Shown here: positions 30,305 through 40,900 of the stretch, piece by piece
How positions within the stretch are numbered: the stretch's first letter is position 1
How the letters are laid out: each line of letters starts with the position of its first letter
Assembly: GCF_016093545.1 (NCBI RefSeq)
Contig: NZ_JADKYX010000001.1
Coordinates: forward strand, 124,001 to 188,000
DNA: 64,000 nt
Direction of reading: 5' to 3'
DNA from: Massilia rhizosphaerae
GTDB lineage: Bacteria > Pseudomonadota > Gammaproteobacteria > Burkholderiales > Burkholderiaceae_D
The notes under the pieces: generated by a model
What the model was told of the DNA's origin: nothing
Database searches by the model: none
What the model saw: only the letters and a program-made list of their open reading frames with translations
Program-made: the position numbers and the translations under genes

Positions 30305-32560
30305 ATGAAGAAGCAGATGTTGATGGTCGCGCTGGCGTTTGCCATGTCGGCCCACGTGGTCACGGCGCAACCGGAAAAGGTTGCCGCCGTCCAGACCGAC
30401 AAGGCCGCCATCGTCCAGCTCAAGCCATCCGCCGCCCAGACCCAGGCCGCGCTGTGGGCGTCGCGCGTGCTCGCGCGCTACCACTACAAGGCAATGCCGC
30501 TGGACGATGCGATGTCCGCGAAGATCTTCGACGCCTACTTCAAGGCGCTCGACAGCGAGAAGCTGTACTTCACCCAGGCCGACATCGACGGCTTCGCGCC
30601 CGTCCGCAACAAGCTCGACGACGCCATCAACAACGAAGACCTGACGGTGCCTTTTCAGATCTACAACTTGTATCAGCAGCGCTTCTTCGACCGCATGGCG
30701 TTTGCGCGTCAGCTGTTGAAGGAGGGTAAATTCGATTTCGGCAAGGACGAGACCCTGCAGATCGATCGCGAAAAGGCCGCGTGGCCGAAGAGCGAGGACG
30801 AGGCGCAGGACTTGTGGCGCAAGCGCGTCAAGAACGACTGGCTGCGCCTGAAGCTGGCCGGCAAGGACGACAAATCGATCCGCGAGACGCTGGACAAGCG
30901 CTACGAGGGTTACCAGAACCGCCTCAAGAAGCTCAACAACGAGGACGTGTTCCAGATGTTCATGAACGCGTACGCGATGGCGATCGAGCCGCATACAAAC
31001 TACCTCGGCCCGCGCTCGGCCGAGAACTTCGACATCGCCATGCGCCTGTCGCTGGACGGCATCGGCGCCGTGCTGCAGTCGCGCGACGACTATACCGTGA
31101 TCCGCGAAGTCGTCCCCGGCGGCCCGGCCGACAAGTCCGGCAAGCTGAAGGTGGGCGACCGCATCGTCGGCGTCGCGCAAGGCAACGGCCCGTTCACGGA
31201 CGTGATGGGCTGGCGCATCGACGACGTCGTGCAGCTCGTGCGCGGCGAACGCAACTCGACGGTCCGCCTGGACGTGCTGCCGGCCGCCGCCGGCCTGGAC
31301 GGCAAGCACACGACCGTGTCGCTCGTGCGCCAGAAGATCAGCATGGAAGAACAGTCGGCCAAGAAAAAGATCATCGAGGTGACCGATAACGGCGTGAAGC
31401 GCCGCATCGGCGTGATCCAGCTGCCGACCTTCTACCAGGACTTCGAGGCGCGCCGCCGCGGCGACAAGGACTTCAAGAGCGCCACGCGCGACGTCAAGCG
31501 CATCCTCGGCGAACTCAAGAAGGAGAAGGTCGACAACGTCCTGATCGACCTGCGCAACAACGGCGGCGGCTCGCTGATCGAGGCCGTCGAACTGACGGGC
31601 CTGTTCATCGACAAGGGCCCGGTCGTGCAGCAGCGCAGCGCCGAAGGCCGCGTCGAGGTCGAAAGCGACACGGATGCCGGCCTGGCGTGGGACGGCCCGA
31701 TGGGCGTGCTGATCAACCGCGGTTCCGCGTCCGCGTCGGAAATCTTCGCCGCCGCGATCCAGGACTATGGCCGCGGCATCATCATCGGCGAGCCGAGCTT
31801 CGGCAAGGGCACCGTGCAGACCTTGATCAACCTCGACCGCTTCTCGCAGGACAGCAAGGCGAAGTACGGCGAACTCAAGATGACGATCGCCCAGTTCTTC
31901 CGCATCAACGGCGGCACCACGCAGTTGCGCGGCGTCACCCCGGACATCAAGTTCCCCGTCACGTCGGATGACGACAACTTCGGCGAGTCGTCGTACGACA
32001 ACGCGCTGCCGTGGACGCAGATCAAGCCGGCGACCTACATGCCGGCCGGCGACATCAAGGAACTGTTCAATCCGCTGCAGAAGAAGCATGACGCGCGCGT
32101 CGCCAAGGACCGCGATTTCCTCGACATCGAGCAGGACATCGCCGAGGCCCTCAAGCTGCGCAAGGACAACGTGATCTCGCTCAACGAGACCGTGCGTCGC
32201 AAGGAGCGCGAAAAGCAGGAAGCCAAGGCCCGCCTGCGCGAGGCCCGGCTGGCCGGCAAGGACAATGCGGACGACCCGGCGGCGGGACCGGGCAGCAAGG
32301 AACCGCGCAGCAAGGTGCCGACGCCCACGAGTCCCAAGAAGACGAACGTTGCGCTGAAAGGCCTGGCGGGCGCCGACGACGGCCTGCAGGGCGACGAGCG
32401 CAGCCTGACGGCCGAGCTGGCCGCCGAGAAGGCCGCCAAGAACGCCAAGGACGTCTATCTGCAGGAGGCCGCCCACATCCTGGCCGACGAGACCGGCATG
32501 CTGAAGGCCGACACCCGGATGGCATCGCGCGCCATGCCGTATTTGTCAATTCTGAAATAG
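30305..32560 (+). CDS. prc: Carboxy-terminal processing protease (Prc/Tsp)
   Basis: A 751-residue periplasmic S41 protease, as long as typical Prc. Residues 1-21 are a signal peptide. The N-terminal helical region (about 45-225) includes the DLTVPFQIYNLYQQRF block. A PDZ domain lies at about 245-340 (IGAVLQSRDDYTVIREVV and GGPADKSGKLKVGDRI). The catalytic domain holds the nucleophile Ser474 in NRGSASASE and the general base Lys501 in FGKGTVQ. A charged helical C-terminus (about 590-750) resembles DUF3340. It degrades periplasmic proteins with non-polar C-termini and processes PBP3-type substrates. A rho-independent terminator follows at 32629. Confidence 0.94.
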   Translation: MKKQMLMVALAFAMSAHVVTAQPEKVAAVQTDKAAIVQLKPSAAQTQAALWASRVLARYHYKAMPLDDAMSAKIFDAYFKALDSEKLYFTQADIDGFAPVRNKLDDAINNEDLTVPFQIYNLYQQRFFDRMAFARQLLKEGKFDFGKDETLQIDREKAAWPKSEDEAQDLWRKRVKNDWLRLKLAGKDDKSIRETLDKRYEGYQNRLKKLNNEDVFQMFMNAYAMAIEPHTNYLGPRSAENFDIAMRLSLDGIGAVLQSRDDYTVIREVVPGGPADKSGKLKVGDRIVGVAQGNGPFTDVMGWRIDDVVQLVRGERNSTVRLDVLPAAAGLDGKHTTVSLVRQKISMEEQSAKKKIIEVTDNGVKRRIGVIQLPTFYQDFEARRRGDKDFKSATRDVKRILGELKKEKVDNVLIDLRNNGGGSLIEAVELTGLFIDKGPVVQQRSAEGRVEVESDTDAGLAWDGPMGVLINRGSASASEIFAAAIQDYGRGIIIGEPSFGKGTVQTLINLDRFSQDSKAKYGELKMTIAQFFRINGGTTQLRGVTPDIKFPVTSDDDNFGESSYDNALPWTQIKPATYMPAGDIKELFNPLQKKHDARVAKDRDFLDIEQDIAEALKLRKDNVISLNETVRRKEREKQEAKARLREARLAGKDNADDPAAGPGSKEPRSKVPTPTSPKKTNVALKGLAGADDGLQGDERSLTAELAAEKAAKNAKDVYLQEAAHILADETGMLKADTRMASRAMPYLSILK

Positions 32561-32628
32561 AATGGCGGTCAAAGAGTGTTAATTATGCAATAGAAATTTG
32601 TAGAAATATTCATCCGGAAAGGATGGCG

Positions 32629-32664
32629 AAAGGCGGGGCTCCCCTTGGGAGTCCCGCCTTTTTT
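32629..32664 (+). terminator. Rho-independent terminator of prc
   Basis: AGGCGGGGCTCCC pairs with GGGAGTCCCGCCT (one G-T pair) around a short loop, followed by TTTTTT. Confidence 0.9.
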
Positions 32665-32762
32665 CATGCTGTTCAATTGAAAATTGTCTTTTTTTCAGGT
32701 GTGCTACATTCACTCAGCAGTTAAATTAAGAATAACTTTTCACACTGAGCAAGGAGTTCATT

Positions 32763-33545
32763 ATGGCAACTCGTTACCTCATCGCGGTGGCTCTCCTGTT
32801 CGGGAGCACATGCGGAGCCCAGGCTGAAGTCGTCTCGACAGCGGCCCAATCGGGCTTCCTGTCCGGTTGGACCGGCGGCAACGGTTCGGACGTGGTCGGT
32901 TCCGGTGTCCTGTCGAGCGGCGTGAGCCTCGTCGGCGGGGCGGCCTATGGCAGCGGCAATCTGGCGCAGGCGTTGTACCAGAAGGCGAGCGCAAGCGTCG
33001 GCCAGGCCAGCACGGAAGTCAAATTGTCGTATTCGCAAGGTATCGAAGGCACGTATCTGCTGAGCACAAGCAATGCCAAGCTCGCGGCGATGCTGGGTAA
33101 CGGCATGTCCGTCGTGTCCACCAGCGACGGCAAGATCGTCGCGGCCGGTGAGAAGGGCGCCTCGGGTGGCGGTGGCGGTGGCGGGGGCGGCGGTAGCGCG
33201 TCGGGCGGCGGCGGCGGCGGTGGATCCACGACGGGAGGCGGATCGACGGGCGGCGGCAACAGCGTCGACGGTGCGCCTTCCGGCAATTATGGCAACTCGG
33301 ATGGCAACTCGGGCAATGGCGCGACGGTGATCACGCCGGTCGCCAGCGGCGAGCAGGGCGGTGCCATCGTCGAGCTGCCGATCCCGGCCAAGAACGGTGC
33401 CGGCAACGGCTCGGGCCTCGGCCTCGACATGCCGGTGGCCCTGCCGGCCGCGCAAGTGGCGGCCGTGCCGGAGCCGTCGTCGATCGCGCTGATGATGGCC
33501 GGCGTGCTGGGCGCGCTGGGCGTCGTCCGGCGCCGCAAGTCCTGA
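32763..33545 (+). CDS. PEP-CTERM protein with a polyglycine tract
   Basis: A 260-residue exported protein. Residues 1-21 form a signal peptide (CGAQA). The first 130 residues are Gly/Ser-rich beta-like. Residues about 138-170 are almost pure Gly with some Ser/Thr, an unusual low-complexity spacer. After it come Asn/Gly repeats and the C-terminal sorting signal VPEPSSIAL, a hydrophobic helix and RRRKS. It is probably exported, cleaved by an exosortase encoded elsewhere, and linked to the extracellular matrix. It is not part of an operon; it has its own terminator. Confidence 0.85.
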   Translation: MATRYLIAVALLFGSTCGAQAEVVSTAAQSGFLSGWTGGNGSDVVGSGVLSSGVSLVGGAAYGSGNLAQALYQKASASVGQASTEVKLSYSQGIEGTYLLSTSNAKLAAMLGNGMSVVSTSDGKIVAAGEKGASGGGGGGGGGGSASGGGGGGGSTTGGGSTGGGNSVDGAPSGNYGNSDGNSGNGATVITPVASGEQGGAIVELPIPAKNGAGNGSGLGLDMPVALPAAQVAAVPEPSSIALMMAGVLGALGVVRRRKS

Positions 33546-33566
33546 TCCGCGGCAGTTTTTCCACGA

Positions 33567-33598
33567 ACGCCCCCGCGCCCGCGGGGGCGTTGCTTTTG
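33567..33598 (+). terminator. Rho-independent terminator of the polyglycine PEP-CTERM gene
   Basis: A 12-pair stem AACGCCCCCGCG / CGCGGGGGCGTT with a minimal loop, then TTGCTTTT. Confidence 0.85.
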
Positions 33599-33686
33599 GG
33601 GCCCCGCGTTCTTTCTCGTCCCTTGATTTCAGGTACAATCTTTGGAACGGTCGTGCTTTTTTGGCCGGCACAACAAAGGAGACGAG

Positions 33687-34877
33687 ATGGACCTGACCTA
33701 TACGGGCGACGACCTGGCCTTCCGCGACCAGGTACGCGCCTTCCTCGAGGCCGAGCTGCCGGCCGACCTGCGCCACAAGGTGCAAAACCACTTGCGCCTG
33801 CACAAGGAGGACTACGTGCGCTGGCACCGCATCCTGGCGCGCCAGGGTTGGGTCGCGCCCGGCTGGCCGCGCGAATTCGGCGGGCCGGGCTGGACGCCCG
33901 TGCAGCGCCACATCTTCGAAGAGGAATGCGCCCGCGCCGGCACGCCGCCCATCCTGCCGTTCGGCGTGAACATGGTCGCGCCCGTCATCATGGCGTTCGG
34001 CAGCCAGGCCCAGAAGGATCACTATCTGCCGCGCATCCTTTCCTGCGAGGACTGGTGGTGCCAGGGCTATTCCGAGCCGGGCGCCGGGTCCGACCTCGCG
34101 TCGCTCAAGACCACGGCGGCACGCGACGGCGACCACTACGTCGTCAACGGCCAGAAGACGTGGACGACGCTGGCCCAGCACGCCGACATGATCTTCTGCC
34201 TCGTGCGCACCGACCCCACCGTGCGCAAGCAGGAGGGCATCTCCTTCCTGCTGATCGACATGCATGCGCCCGGTGTCACCGTCCGTCCGATCATCATGTT
34301 GGACGAAGATCATGAAGTGAACGAAGTCTTTTTCGACAATGTGCGCGTGCCGGTGTCTAACCTCGTGGGTCAGGAAAACAAGGGCTGGACCTATGCCAAG
34401 TATCTGCTGGGCCACGAGCGCACGGGCATCGCGGCCGTCGGCCGGTCCAAGCGCGAGCTGGCCCGCCTCAAGACGCTGGCGCGGCGCGAACACAAGAATG
34501 GCGCGCTGCTGCTGCGGGATCCGTTGTTCGCCGCGAAGGTCGCGGAGCTGGAGATCGAGCTGATGGCACTCGAGATGACCGTATTGCGCGTGCTGGCCGA
34601 CGCCGACAAGGCACCGGGCCCGGAAGCGTCCGTGCTCAAGGTGCGGGGCACCGAGATCCAGCAGCGGCTGTCGGAACTGATGGTCGAGGCGGCCGGTCCG
34701 CTGGCGCTGCCGTTCGACGCGGCCTACCTCGAAGGCGAGCGCGAGCACAGCGTCATCGATGACGATTTTGCCGCACCGCTCTTGCCGCATTACTTCAATT
34801 ACCGCAAGACGTCGATCTACGGCGGCTCCAACGAGATCCAACGCAACATCATCTCCCAGATGATTCTGGGCCTGTGA
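33687..34877 (+). CDS. Acyl-CoA dehydrogenase, first subunit type
   Basis: A 396-residue FAD-dependent acyl-CoA dehydrogenase. Family marks include GWVAPGWPREFGGPGW, WWCQGYSEPGAGSDLASL for FAD and acyl binding, and KTSIYGGSNEIQRNIISQ at the C-terminus. The usual catalytic glutamate of YEGT is glycine here; the glutamate in GHERTGIA, in helix G, is the likely base as in isovaleryl-CoA-dehydrogenase-type enzymes. GAGACGAG gives a good ribosome-binding site for ATG 33687. It is the first of four genes of one operon; the acyl substrate is unknown. Confidence 0.9.
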   Translation: MDLTYTGDDLAFRDQVRAFLEAELPADLRHKVQNHLRLHKEDYVRWHRILARQGWVAPGWPREFGGPGWTPVQRHIFEEECARAGTPPILPFGVNMVAPVIMAFGSQAQKDHYLPRILSCEDWWCQGYSEPGAGSDLASLKTTAARDGDHYVVNGQKTWTTLAQHADMIFCLVRTDPTVRKQEGISFLLIDMHAPGVTVRPIIMLDEDHEVNEVFFDNVRVPVSNLVGQENKGWTYAKYLLGHERTGIAAVGRSKRELARLKTLARREHKNGALLLRDPLFAAKVAELEIELMALEMTVLRVLADADKAPGPEASVLKVRGTEIQQRLSELMVEAAGPLALPFDAAYLEGEREHSVIDDDFAAPLLPHYFNYRKTSIYGGSNEIQRNIISQMILGL

Positions 34878-34885
34878 GGAAAGAC

Positions 34886-36058
34886 ATGGACTTCAACTTC
34901 AAGGAAGAACAGCTGCAGCTGGCGGACGCCCTCAAGCGCTGGATCGCGCGCGACTACACGTTCGAAGCGCGCCGCGCCATCGTCGCGTCGCCGGCCGGCG
35001 TGTCGGTCGCCGCCTGGGGCACGCTCGCGGAGCTGGGCCTGACGGCGCTCCCGCTGCCGGAAGCGCACGGCGGCTTCGACGGGGACGCCGTCGACATGTT
35101 CGTCGTGATGCAGGAACTGGGCCGCGGCCTCGTCGTCGAACCGTACGTCGCGACCATGCTCGGCGCCGAGTTCCTGCGCCGCGGCGGCGCGCATGGCGGC
35201 TTGCTGGAGCGCGTCGCCGGCGGCGAACTGAAGCTGGCCTGCGCGCTGGGCGAGCGCCAGTCCCGCCACGACCTGCGCGACGTCGCCACGCGCGCCACGC
35301 GCGACGGCGCCGGCTGGCGCCTGAACGGCGAGAAGAAGGTCGTGCTGCACGGTGCCCAGGCGGGCGTCCTGGTCGTGTCGGCGCGCAGTGGCGGCGCCCA
35401 GCGCGACGAGGACGGCATCACGCTGTTCGCCGTCCCGGCCGATGCGCCCGGCGTCGTCCTGCGCGACGTGCGCCTGCTGGACGGCCAGCGCGCCGCCGAC
35501 GTGCTGCTGCGCGACGTGCGCGTCGAACACGATGCCGTGATCGGCGCGGCGGACGCCGGCTGGACCGTCCTGGAAGCGGCGGCGGACTACGGCGTGGGGC
35601 TGCTGTGCGCGGAAGCGGTGGGCGCGATGGACGCGCTGTTCGCGGCGACGCTCGACTATCTCAAGACGCGCCAGCAGTTCGGCGTCCCGATCGGCAAATT
35701 CCAGGCGCTGCAGCACCGCATGGCCGACATGTACGTGCACCTCGAGCAGGCCCGTTCGATGGCGCTGCTGGCGGCCGTGCGCCTGGCCGACGACGCGCGC
35801 GGGGCCGGCGGCGGCAAGGCGGCGGCCGAACGCCGCCGCGCCGCGGCCGCCGCCAAGTACCGCGTGGGCCAGGCGGCGCGCTTCGTCGGCCAGCACGCGA
35901 TCCAGCTGCACGGCGGCATGGGCGTGACGGACGAGCTGCCGGCGTCGCACTATTTCAAGCGCCTGTCGACGATCGAGCTGACCCTGGGCGACAGCGACCA
36001 CCACCTGGCGCGCTTCATCGCGCAGCCGGGCTTCGACCGGGACGAGGAGGCGGCATGA
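34886..36058 (+). CDS. Acyl-CoA dehydrogenase, second subunit type
   Basis: A 390-residue acyl-CoA dehydrogenase homologue, starting eight bases after the first one stops. It keeps the general layout and RQQFGVPIGKFQALQHRMADM, QLHGGMGVTDELPASHYFKRL, but not a clear helix-G glutamate: the region around residue 235 has an aspartate (AADYGVGL) instead, and the C-terminal YGGSNE motif is replaced by STIELTLGDSDHH. It may therefore be a non-catalytic or altered partner of the first enzyme, as in actinobacterial heterotetrameric FadE pairs. The stop overlaps the next start by ATGA. Confidence 0.88.
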   Translation: MDFNFKEEQLQLADALKRWIARDYTFEARRAIVASPAGVSVAAWGTLAELGLTALPLPEAHGGFDGDAVDMFVVMQELGRGLVVEPYVATMLGAEFLRRGGAHGGLLERVAGGELKLACALGERQSRHDLRDVATRATRDGAGWRLNGEKKVVLHGAQAGVLVVSARSGGAQRDEDGITLFAVPADAPGVVLRDVRLLDGQRAADVLLRDVRVEHDAVIGAADAGWTVLEAAADYGVGLLCAEAVGAMDALFAATLDYLKTRQQFGVPIGKFQALQHRMADMYVHLEQARSMALLAAVRLADDARGAGGGKAAAERRRAAAAAKYRVGQAARFVGQHAIQLHGGMGVTDELPASHYFKRLSTIELTLGDSDHHLARFIAQPGFDRDEEAA

Positions 36059-36531
36059 AGGAATACTGGTATTTCGAGGATTTCGAGCCGGGCCAGGACA
36101 TCGACCTGGGCACGCGCACCGTCACGGAAGACGAGATCGTCGCGTTCGCCCGCGACTACGATCCGCAGCCGTTCCACGTCGACCACGACGCGGCCGCGCA
36201 GTCGATCTACGGCGGCGTCATCGCGAGCGGCTGGCACACGTGCGCCATGATGATGCGCCTCGTCGTCGACGGCTTGCTGGGCCGGTCGTCCAGCATGGGG
36301 TCGCCGGGACTGGAGGGCGTGCGCTGGCTCGCGCCCGTGCGCGCGGGCGACACCCTGAACGTGCGCTACCGGACCGTGCAAGTCAAGGCGTCGGCGTCCA
36401 AGCTTGACCGCGGCGTCGTCTGGTCGATGTGGGTCGCCGTCAACCAGCGCGGCGAGACGGTGTGCACGATCGAGGGCATGGGCATGTTCGGGCGCCGGCC
36501 CGGCGGGGAGCGCCGCGATGGCCCTGCATGA
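36055..36531 (+). CDS. MaoC-family (R)-hydratase, first copy
   Basis: A 158-residue hot-dog protein. The N-terminus WYFEDFEPGQ is typical of MaoC-like hydratases, and the catalytic Asp and His are in DYDPQPFHVD. They hydrate enoyl-CoA to (R)-3-hydroxyacyl-CoA. The gene is translationally coupled to the second dehydrogenase and overlaps the next MaoC gene by 14 bases. The four genes together form a fatty-acid-like oxidation module. Confidence 0.88.
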   Translation: MKEYWYFEDFEPGQDIDLGTRTVTEDEIVAFARDYDPQPFHVDHDAAAQSIYGGVIASGWHTCAMMMRLVVDGLLGRSSSMGSPGLEGVRWLAPVRAGDTLNVRYRTVQVKASASKLDRGVVWSMWVAVNQRGETVCTIEGMGMFGRRPGGERRDGPA

Positions 36532-36979
36532 AGTGACCGGGCTGGACGCCTTGCGCGCCCTCGTGGGCACGGAGCTGGGGCGCTCGCGCTGGTTCGAAGT
36601 CGGCCAGGATCGCATCGCCACGTTCGCCGACGCCACCGACGACCATCAATGGATCCACGTCGACCCGGACCGCGCCGCTCGCGAATCGCCGTTCGGGACC
36701 ACCGTGGCGCACGGCTTCCTCACGCTGTCGCTGCTGCCGTCGATGCTGGCCGACGTGCTCGTGATGCTGGATGCGAAGCTCGTCGTGAACTACGGGCTGA
36801 ACAAGGTGCGCTTTCCCGCGCCGGTGCCGGCCGGCAGCCGCGTGCGCGGGGCCATCGTGCTGGCGAAGCTGGAAGACGAAGGCAATTCCTGCCAGCTCAC
36901 GCTCGCCGTCACGGTCGAGCGGGAGGGCGGCACGAAGCCCGTGTGCGTGGCCGAATTCCTCGTGCGCCGCTACGCCTGA
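36518..36979 (+). CDS. MaoC-family (R)-hydratase, second copy
   Basis: A 153-residue hot-dog protein with the catalytic pair in DATDDHQWIHVD and a conserved AHGFLTLSLLPSM. It is only distantly similar to the first copy. Both copies keep Asp and His, so neither is an obvious non-catalytic subunit; heterodimer formation is possible. The gene is the last of the four-gene operon and ends four bases before the stop of the convergent GGDEF gene. Confidence 0.88.
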   Translation: MALHEVTGLDALRALVGTELGRSRWFEVGQDRIATFADATDDHQWIHVDPDRAARESPFGTTVAHGFLTLSLLPSMLADVLVMLDAKLVVNYGLNKVRFPAPVPAGSRVRGAIVLAKLEDEGNSCQLTLAVTVEREGGTKPVCVAEFLVRRYA

Positions 36980-36983
36980 AGGT

Positions 36984-37916
36984 TCAGGCGCCGCAGCCGG
37001 CGCCGCTCAGGCGGTAGCGGTTGCGGCCCTCGGCCTTGGCCTGGTACAGCAGGGCGTCGGCCACCTGGATCAGGTCGGCCGGGATGCTGTGCTCGCCCGG
37101 CACCATGCACGCGATGCCCATGCTGGCCGTCAGGTACGGCGCCGTCGGCGACGCGTCGTGCGGGATGGCCATGTGCTCCAGCTCCGTCATGAGCCGGTGC
37201 GCGACGCCCGTCGCGCCGCGGCCGTCCAGCTGCGGCAGCAGGATCGCGAATTCCTCGCCGCCGTAGCGCGCGACGAGGTCCTGCGTGCGCGCGGCCGCGT
37301 GGCGCATGGCCGTCGCGAACTGCACGAGCGTCGTGTCGCCGGCCTGGTGGCCGTAATGGTCGTTGTACAGCTTGAAATGGTCGATGTCGACGAGGATCAA
37401 CGCCACCGGCAGGCCGGCGCGGCCGCAGCGGCGCCATTCGGCGTCGAGGCGCTCGTCGAAGGCGCGGCGGTTCGCGACGCCGGTCAGCGCGTCGGTGAGG
37501 ATCAGGGCGCGCAGGGCGTCGCGCTGGCGCTTGACGGTCAGCTGCGTGCGCACGCGGGCGCGCACGACGGCCGCGTTGACGGGTTTGCTGATGAAGTCGG
37601 CGGCGCCGGCGCCCAGCGCGCGCGTCTCGTCCTCGGGCGACTTCAGCGCCGTCACGAAGATCACGGGGATGTCGCTCGTCTCCGGCGACGCCAGCAATTC
37701 CTTGCACACGGCGTAACCGTCCATGCCCGGCATGACGGCGTCCAGCAGGATCAGGTCGGGGCGCTGGGTATGGGCGATCTCGAGCGCGCGCGGACCGTCC
37801 ATCGCGAACAGTACCTCGTGCTCGTCCTGCAGGGCGCCGTGCAGGATCTGGATGTTTTCCATCGCATCGTCGACCACCAGGATGCGGCCGTTCAGGGCCA
37901 TATCGGTCCAGCTCAT
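36984..37916 (-). CDS. Response regulator with diguanylate cyclase (GGDEF) output
   Basis: A 310-residue protein. Residues about 10-125 are a receiver domain ([19 protein letters not shown] with the phospho-acceptor Asp, and FVTALK, with a Lys in SKPVN). Residues about 140-305 are a GGDEF domain with GGEEF at 219-223, so it can make c-di-GMP, and an RxxD inhibitory site (RTQD) five residues before it. Its start overlaps the stop of the hybrid histidine kinase by ATGA, which points to that kinase as its phosphodonor. The gene lies 5 kb from the MSHA pilus ATPase, a plausible c-di-GMP receptor. Confidence 0.94.
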   Translation of the reverse strand: MSWTDMALNGRILVVDDAMENIQILHGALQDEHEVLFAMDGPRALEIAHTQRPDLILLDAVMPGMDGYAVCKELLASPETSDIPVIFVTALKSPEDETRALGAGAADFISKPVNAAVVRARVRTQLTVKRQRDALRALILTDALTGVANRRAFDERLDAEWRRCGRAGLPVALILVDIDHFKLYNDHYGHQAGDTTLVQFATAMRHAAARTQDLVARYGGEEFAILLPQLDGRGATGVAHRLMTELEHMAIPHDASPTAPYLTASMGIACMVPGEHSIPADLIQVADALLYQAKAEGRNRYRLSGAGCGA

Positions 37917-40900
37917 GCATCCTCCTTCGTATCCAGTAGCGCGCGCACCAGCTGGGCCGCCTGCTCGAATTGCAGCGTCGCCACCGCGTCCGCCAGCGGC
38001 GCCACCTTGCCGGGTTCGAGCCGGGCGAGGGCCGGGCGCACCGCGTCGAACTGCGCCATCGCTTTCATGTTGTTATTGTGGAGCAAATCGAGCAGCTGCG
38101 CCAACTCCCGACGCAGGACGGCGCCATCCTCGGTCGACGCGGACGTCGCGGCCGTATCCGGACCGGCTTCGGCGGCGGCGGGTTCCGGCTCGGGCAGGTC
38201 GCGCGCCGCTTCCAGCACGATCGCGAGGGCGGCATCGAGACGGGCCAGGCGCAGCGCGAGCGCCGCCGCGTCCTCGCTGCGCAGCGCCTGCTCCAGTTCC
38301 AGCGCCTGGCCGGCGACGTCCGTCGCGCCCAGGTTGGCGGCCACGCCGCGCAGCCGGTGCGCCGCCTGGCCCGCGCCCGCGCGGTCGCCCGCCTCGAGAC
38401 GGGCCCGGATGTCGGACACGGCGCCGCCCTGCGACTGCTCGAAGCGCTTGAACAGTGCGGCGAAGCTGGCGAAATTCCCGCCGAAGCGGGGCAGCGTCGC
38501 CTTCAGGTCGACGCCCGGGATGTGCGCCGGCACGGCCGGGCCGGACGGCGGTTCGGCACCCTCCGTCTCGCCCGCGGGCGCCGCCGGGCAGCCCGTGACC
38601 TGGATCAGGGTGTCGACCAGTTCGTCCACGTCGATCGGCTTGGCGAGGTAATCGTTCATGCCGGCGGCCAGGGCGCGTCTGCGGTCCTCGTCCAGCGCAT
38701 TGGCCGTCATCGCGATCACGGGCAGCGTATCGAGCCCCATCGCGCGGATGGCGGCCGCCGCTTCGAAACCGTCCATCACGGGCATCTGCAAGTCCATCAG
38801 CACGGCGTCGTACTGGGCCGCGTTCTCGCCCAGCATGCTGACGGCGATGCGGCCGTTCGCCGCGAAATCGACGCTGGCGCCCGCGTGCACGAGCACGTAG
38901 TTGGCCACTTCCTGGTTGAGCAGATTGTCCTCCACGACGAGCACGCGCAGGCCGGCGAGCCGGCCGCTCAGCGGGAGCGCGCGTTGCGGGGCCGGCGCCG
39001 GCGCGCCGCTGTGCAGTTCCGCCAGCACGTCGGCCAGCGCGCCGCGCGTGAACGGCTTGGCCAGGACGGCGTCGATGCGCAGGTCGGCCGCCAGCGCGTC
39101 GAGGCGTTCGCGTTCCGGGTCGGCCGCCAGCAGCGCGCAGCGGGGCATGGCGATGGCGCGGTCGGCGCGCGCGAACGCGATCACGGAGGCGCCGTCCAGG
39201 TCGCCCAGCACGCTGTCGATGAACGCGAGGTCGAACGGTCCGGCCGTGCGCAGCTGCGCGAGCGCGTCGGCGCCGCCGGCGGCCGTCGCCACCTCCCAGC
39301 CGCGTCCCGCGAGCAGACCGGCCAGCGCGGCGCGGCCGCTCGCGTTGTCGTCCGCGACCAGGACGCGCAGGCGCGGCCCGTCCGCCGGCGCGGCCGGCGC
39401 GGCGTGCGGGTCGGCGCCGAACGTGGCGGCGAAGCGGAATGTGGCGCCGTGGTCCGGCACGCTCTCCACCTGCAGCTCGCCGCCCATCAGGCGCACGAGG
39501 CGCCGGCTGATCGCCAGGCCCAGGCCCGTGCCGCCGTACTTGCGGCTCGTGGAACTGTCGGCCTGCGAGAATGCCTCGAACATGCGCTGCTGCTGCTCGG
39601 GCGCGATGCCGATGCCGGTGTCGCGCACGGCGAAGGCGAGGGCGACCGGTCCGGCGGCGCCGCCCGCCGGCTCGATCGACAGCACGACCTCGCCCCGCTC
39701 GGTGAACTTGATCGCGTTGCTGACGAGGTTGAGCAGCACCTGTCCGAGGCGCATCGGATCGCCGACGAGGCGCGCCGGCACGTCCGGGTGGATTGCAAAC
39801 ACGGGTTCGATGCCCTTGTTCCACGCGCTCGTGGCGGACATCGCGGCGATGCTGGACAGGACGTCGTCCAGCGCGAACGGCGTCTGCTCGAGCACGAGCT
39901 GGCCCGCCTCGACCTTCGAATAATCGAGCACGTCGTTCAGCATCGACAGCAGCGATTTCGCGGCCATCTGCATGCGCGCGACATAGCCCCGTTCGCGCCG
40001 GCCCAGGTCCGCCTCCTCGAGCAGGCGCGCGAGGCCGATGACGGCGTTCATCGGCGTGCGGATCTCGTGGCTCATATTGGCCAGGAATTCGCCCTTGGCG
40101 CTGCTGGCCGCTTCCGCCGCGCGCAGCGCTTCCTCCAGCTGCGACTGCGTGCGCTTGAGTTCCGTGATGTCGGCATGGAGCATGTAGAAGCCCTGCACGC
40201 GGCCGTCCGCGTCCACGTCCGGGATGTAGCTGCCCCAGGCCTGGATCGCCTTGCCGGACCCCTTGCGCTCCAGGCGGCGCTCGAAGAACTGGCGTTCGCC
40301 GCGCAGCACGCCGTCGAGGTAGGGCTGCACTTCGGCCATCTGTTCCTCGTCCACGAGCTCGTGCATCGGGCGGCCGACGACGTCGTCCGCGTCGCGTTCG
40401 AGCCAGTCGCGATAGGGCTTGTTGGCGAAACGGCAGCGCAGGTCGGCGTCCCAGTAGCCGACGAGCGCGGGCAGGTGGTCCGTCACGGTGCGGATCATGC
40501 GTTCGCTTTCCTCCAGCCGGCGGCTGGCGGCGCGCAGGGCGGCGGCCGTCTCCACGCGGGCCGTGATGTCGCGGATGGTGCCTTGCACGATGCCGCGGCC
40601 GCCGATGTCCACGCTGTTGAGCAGCACGTCGGCGTGGAAGTCCGAGCCGTCGCGGCGCCGGTAGATCCACTCGAAGCGGCAGTCGCCCGTGTCGAGCGCG
40701 CGCCGCATCGCCTCGTGCCACAGGTCGTCGGAGCGGCGCCCGTTCGGCTGGAATTCGGGCGAGCTGGTCGCCGGCGCCATCGCGAGGAATTCGTCCGCGT
40801 CGGCGCAGCCGAACAGGTCGATCGCCGCCTGGTTGGCGCTGAGGAAGCCGGCCCCGTAGGCGATGAGCACGTGCGCGTCGCCGGAGCCCTCGAACAGGGT

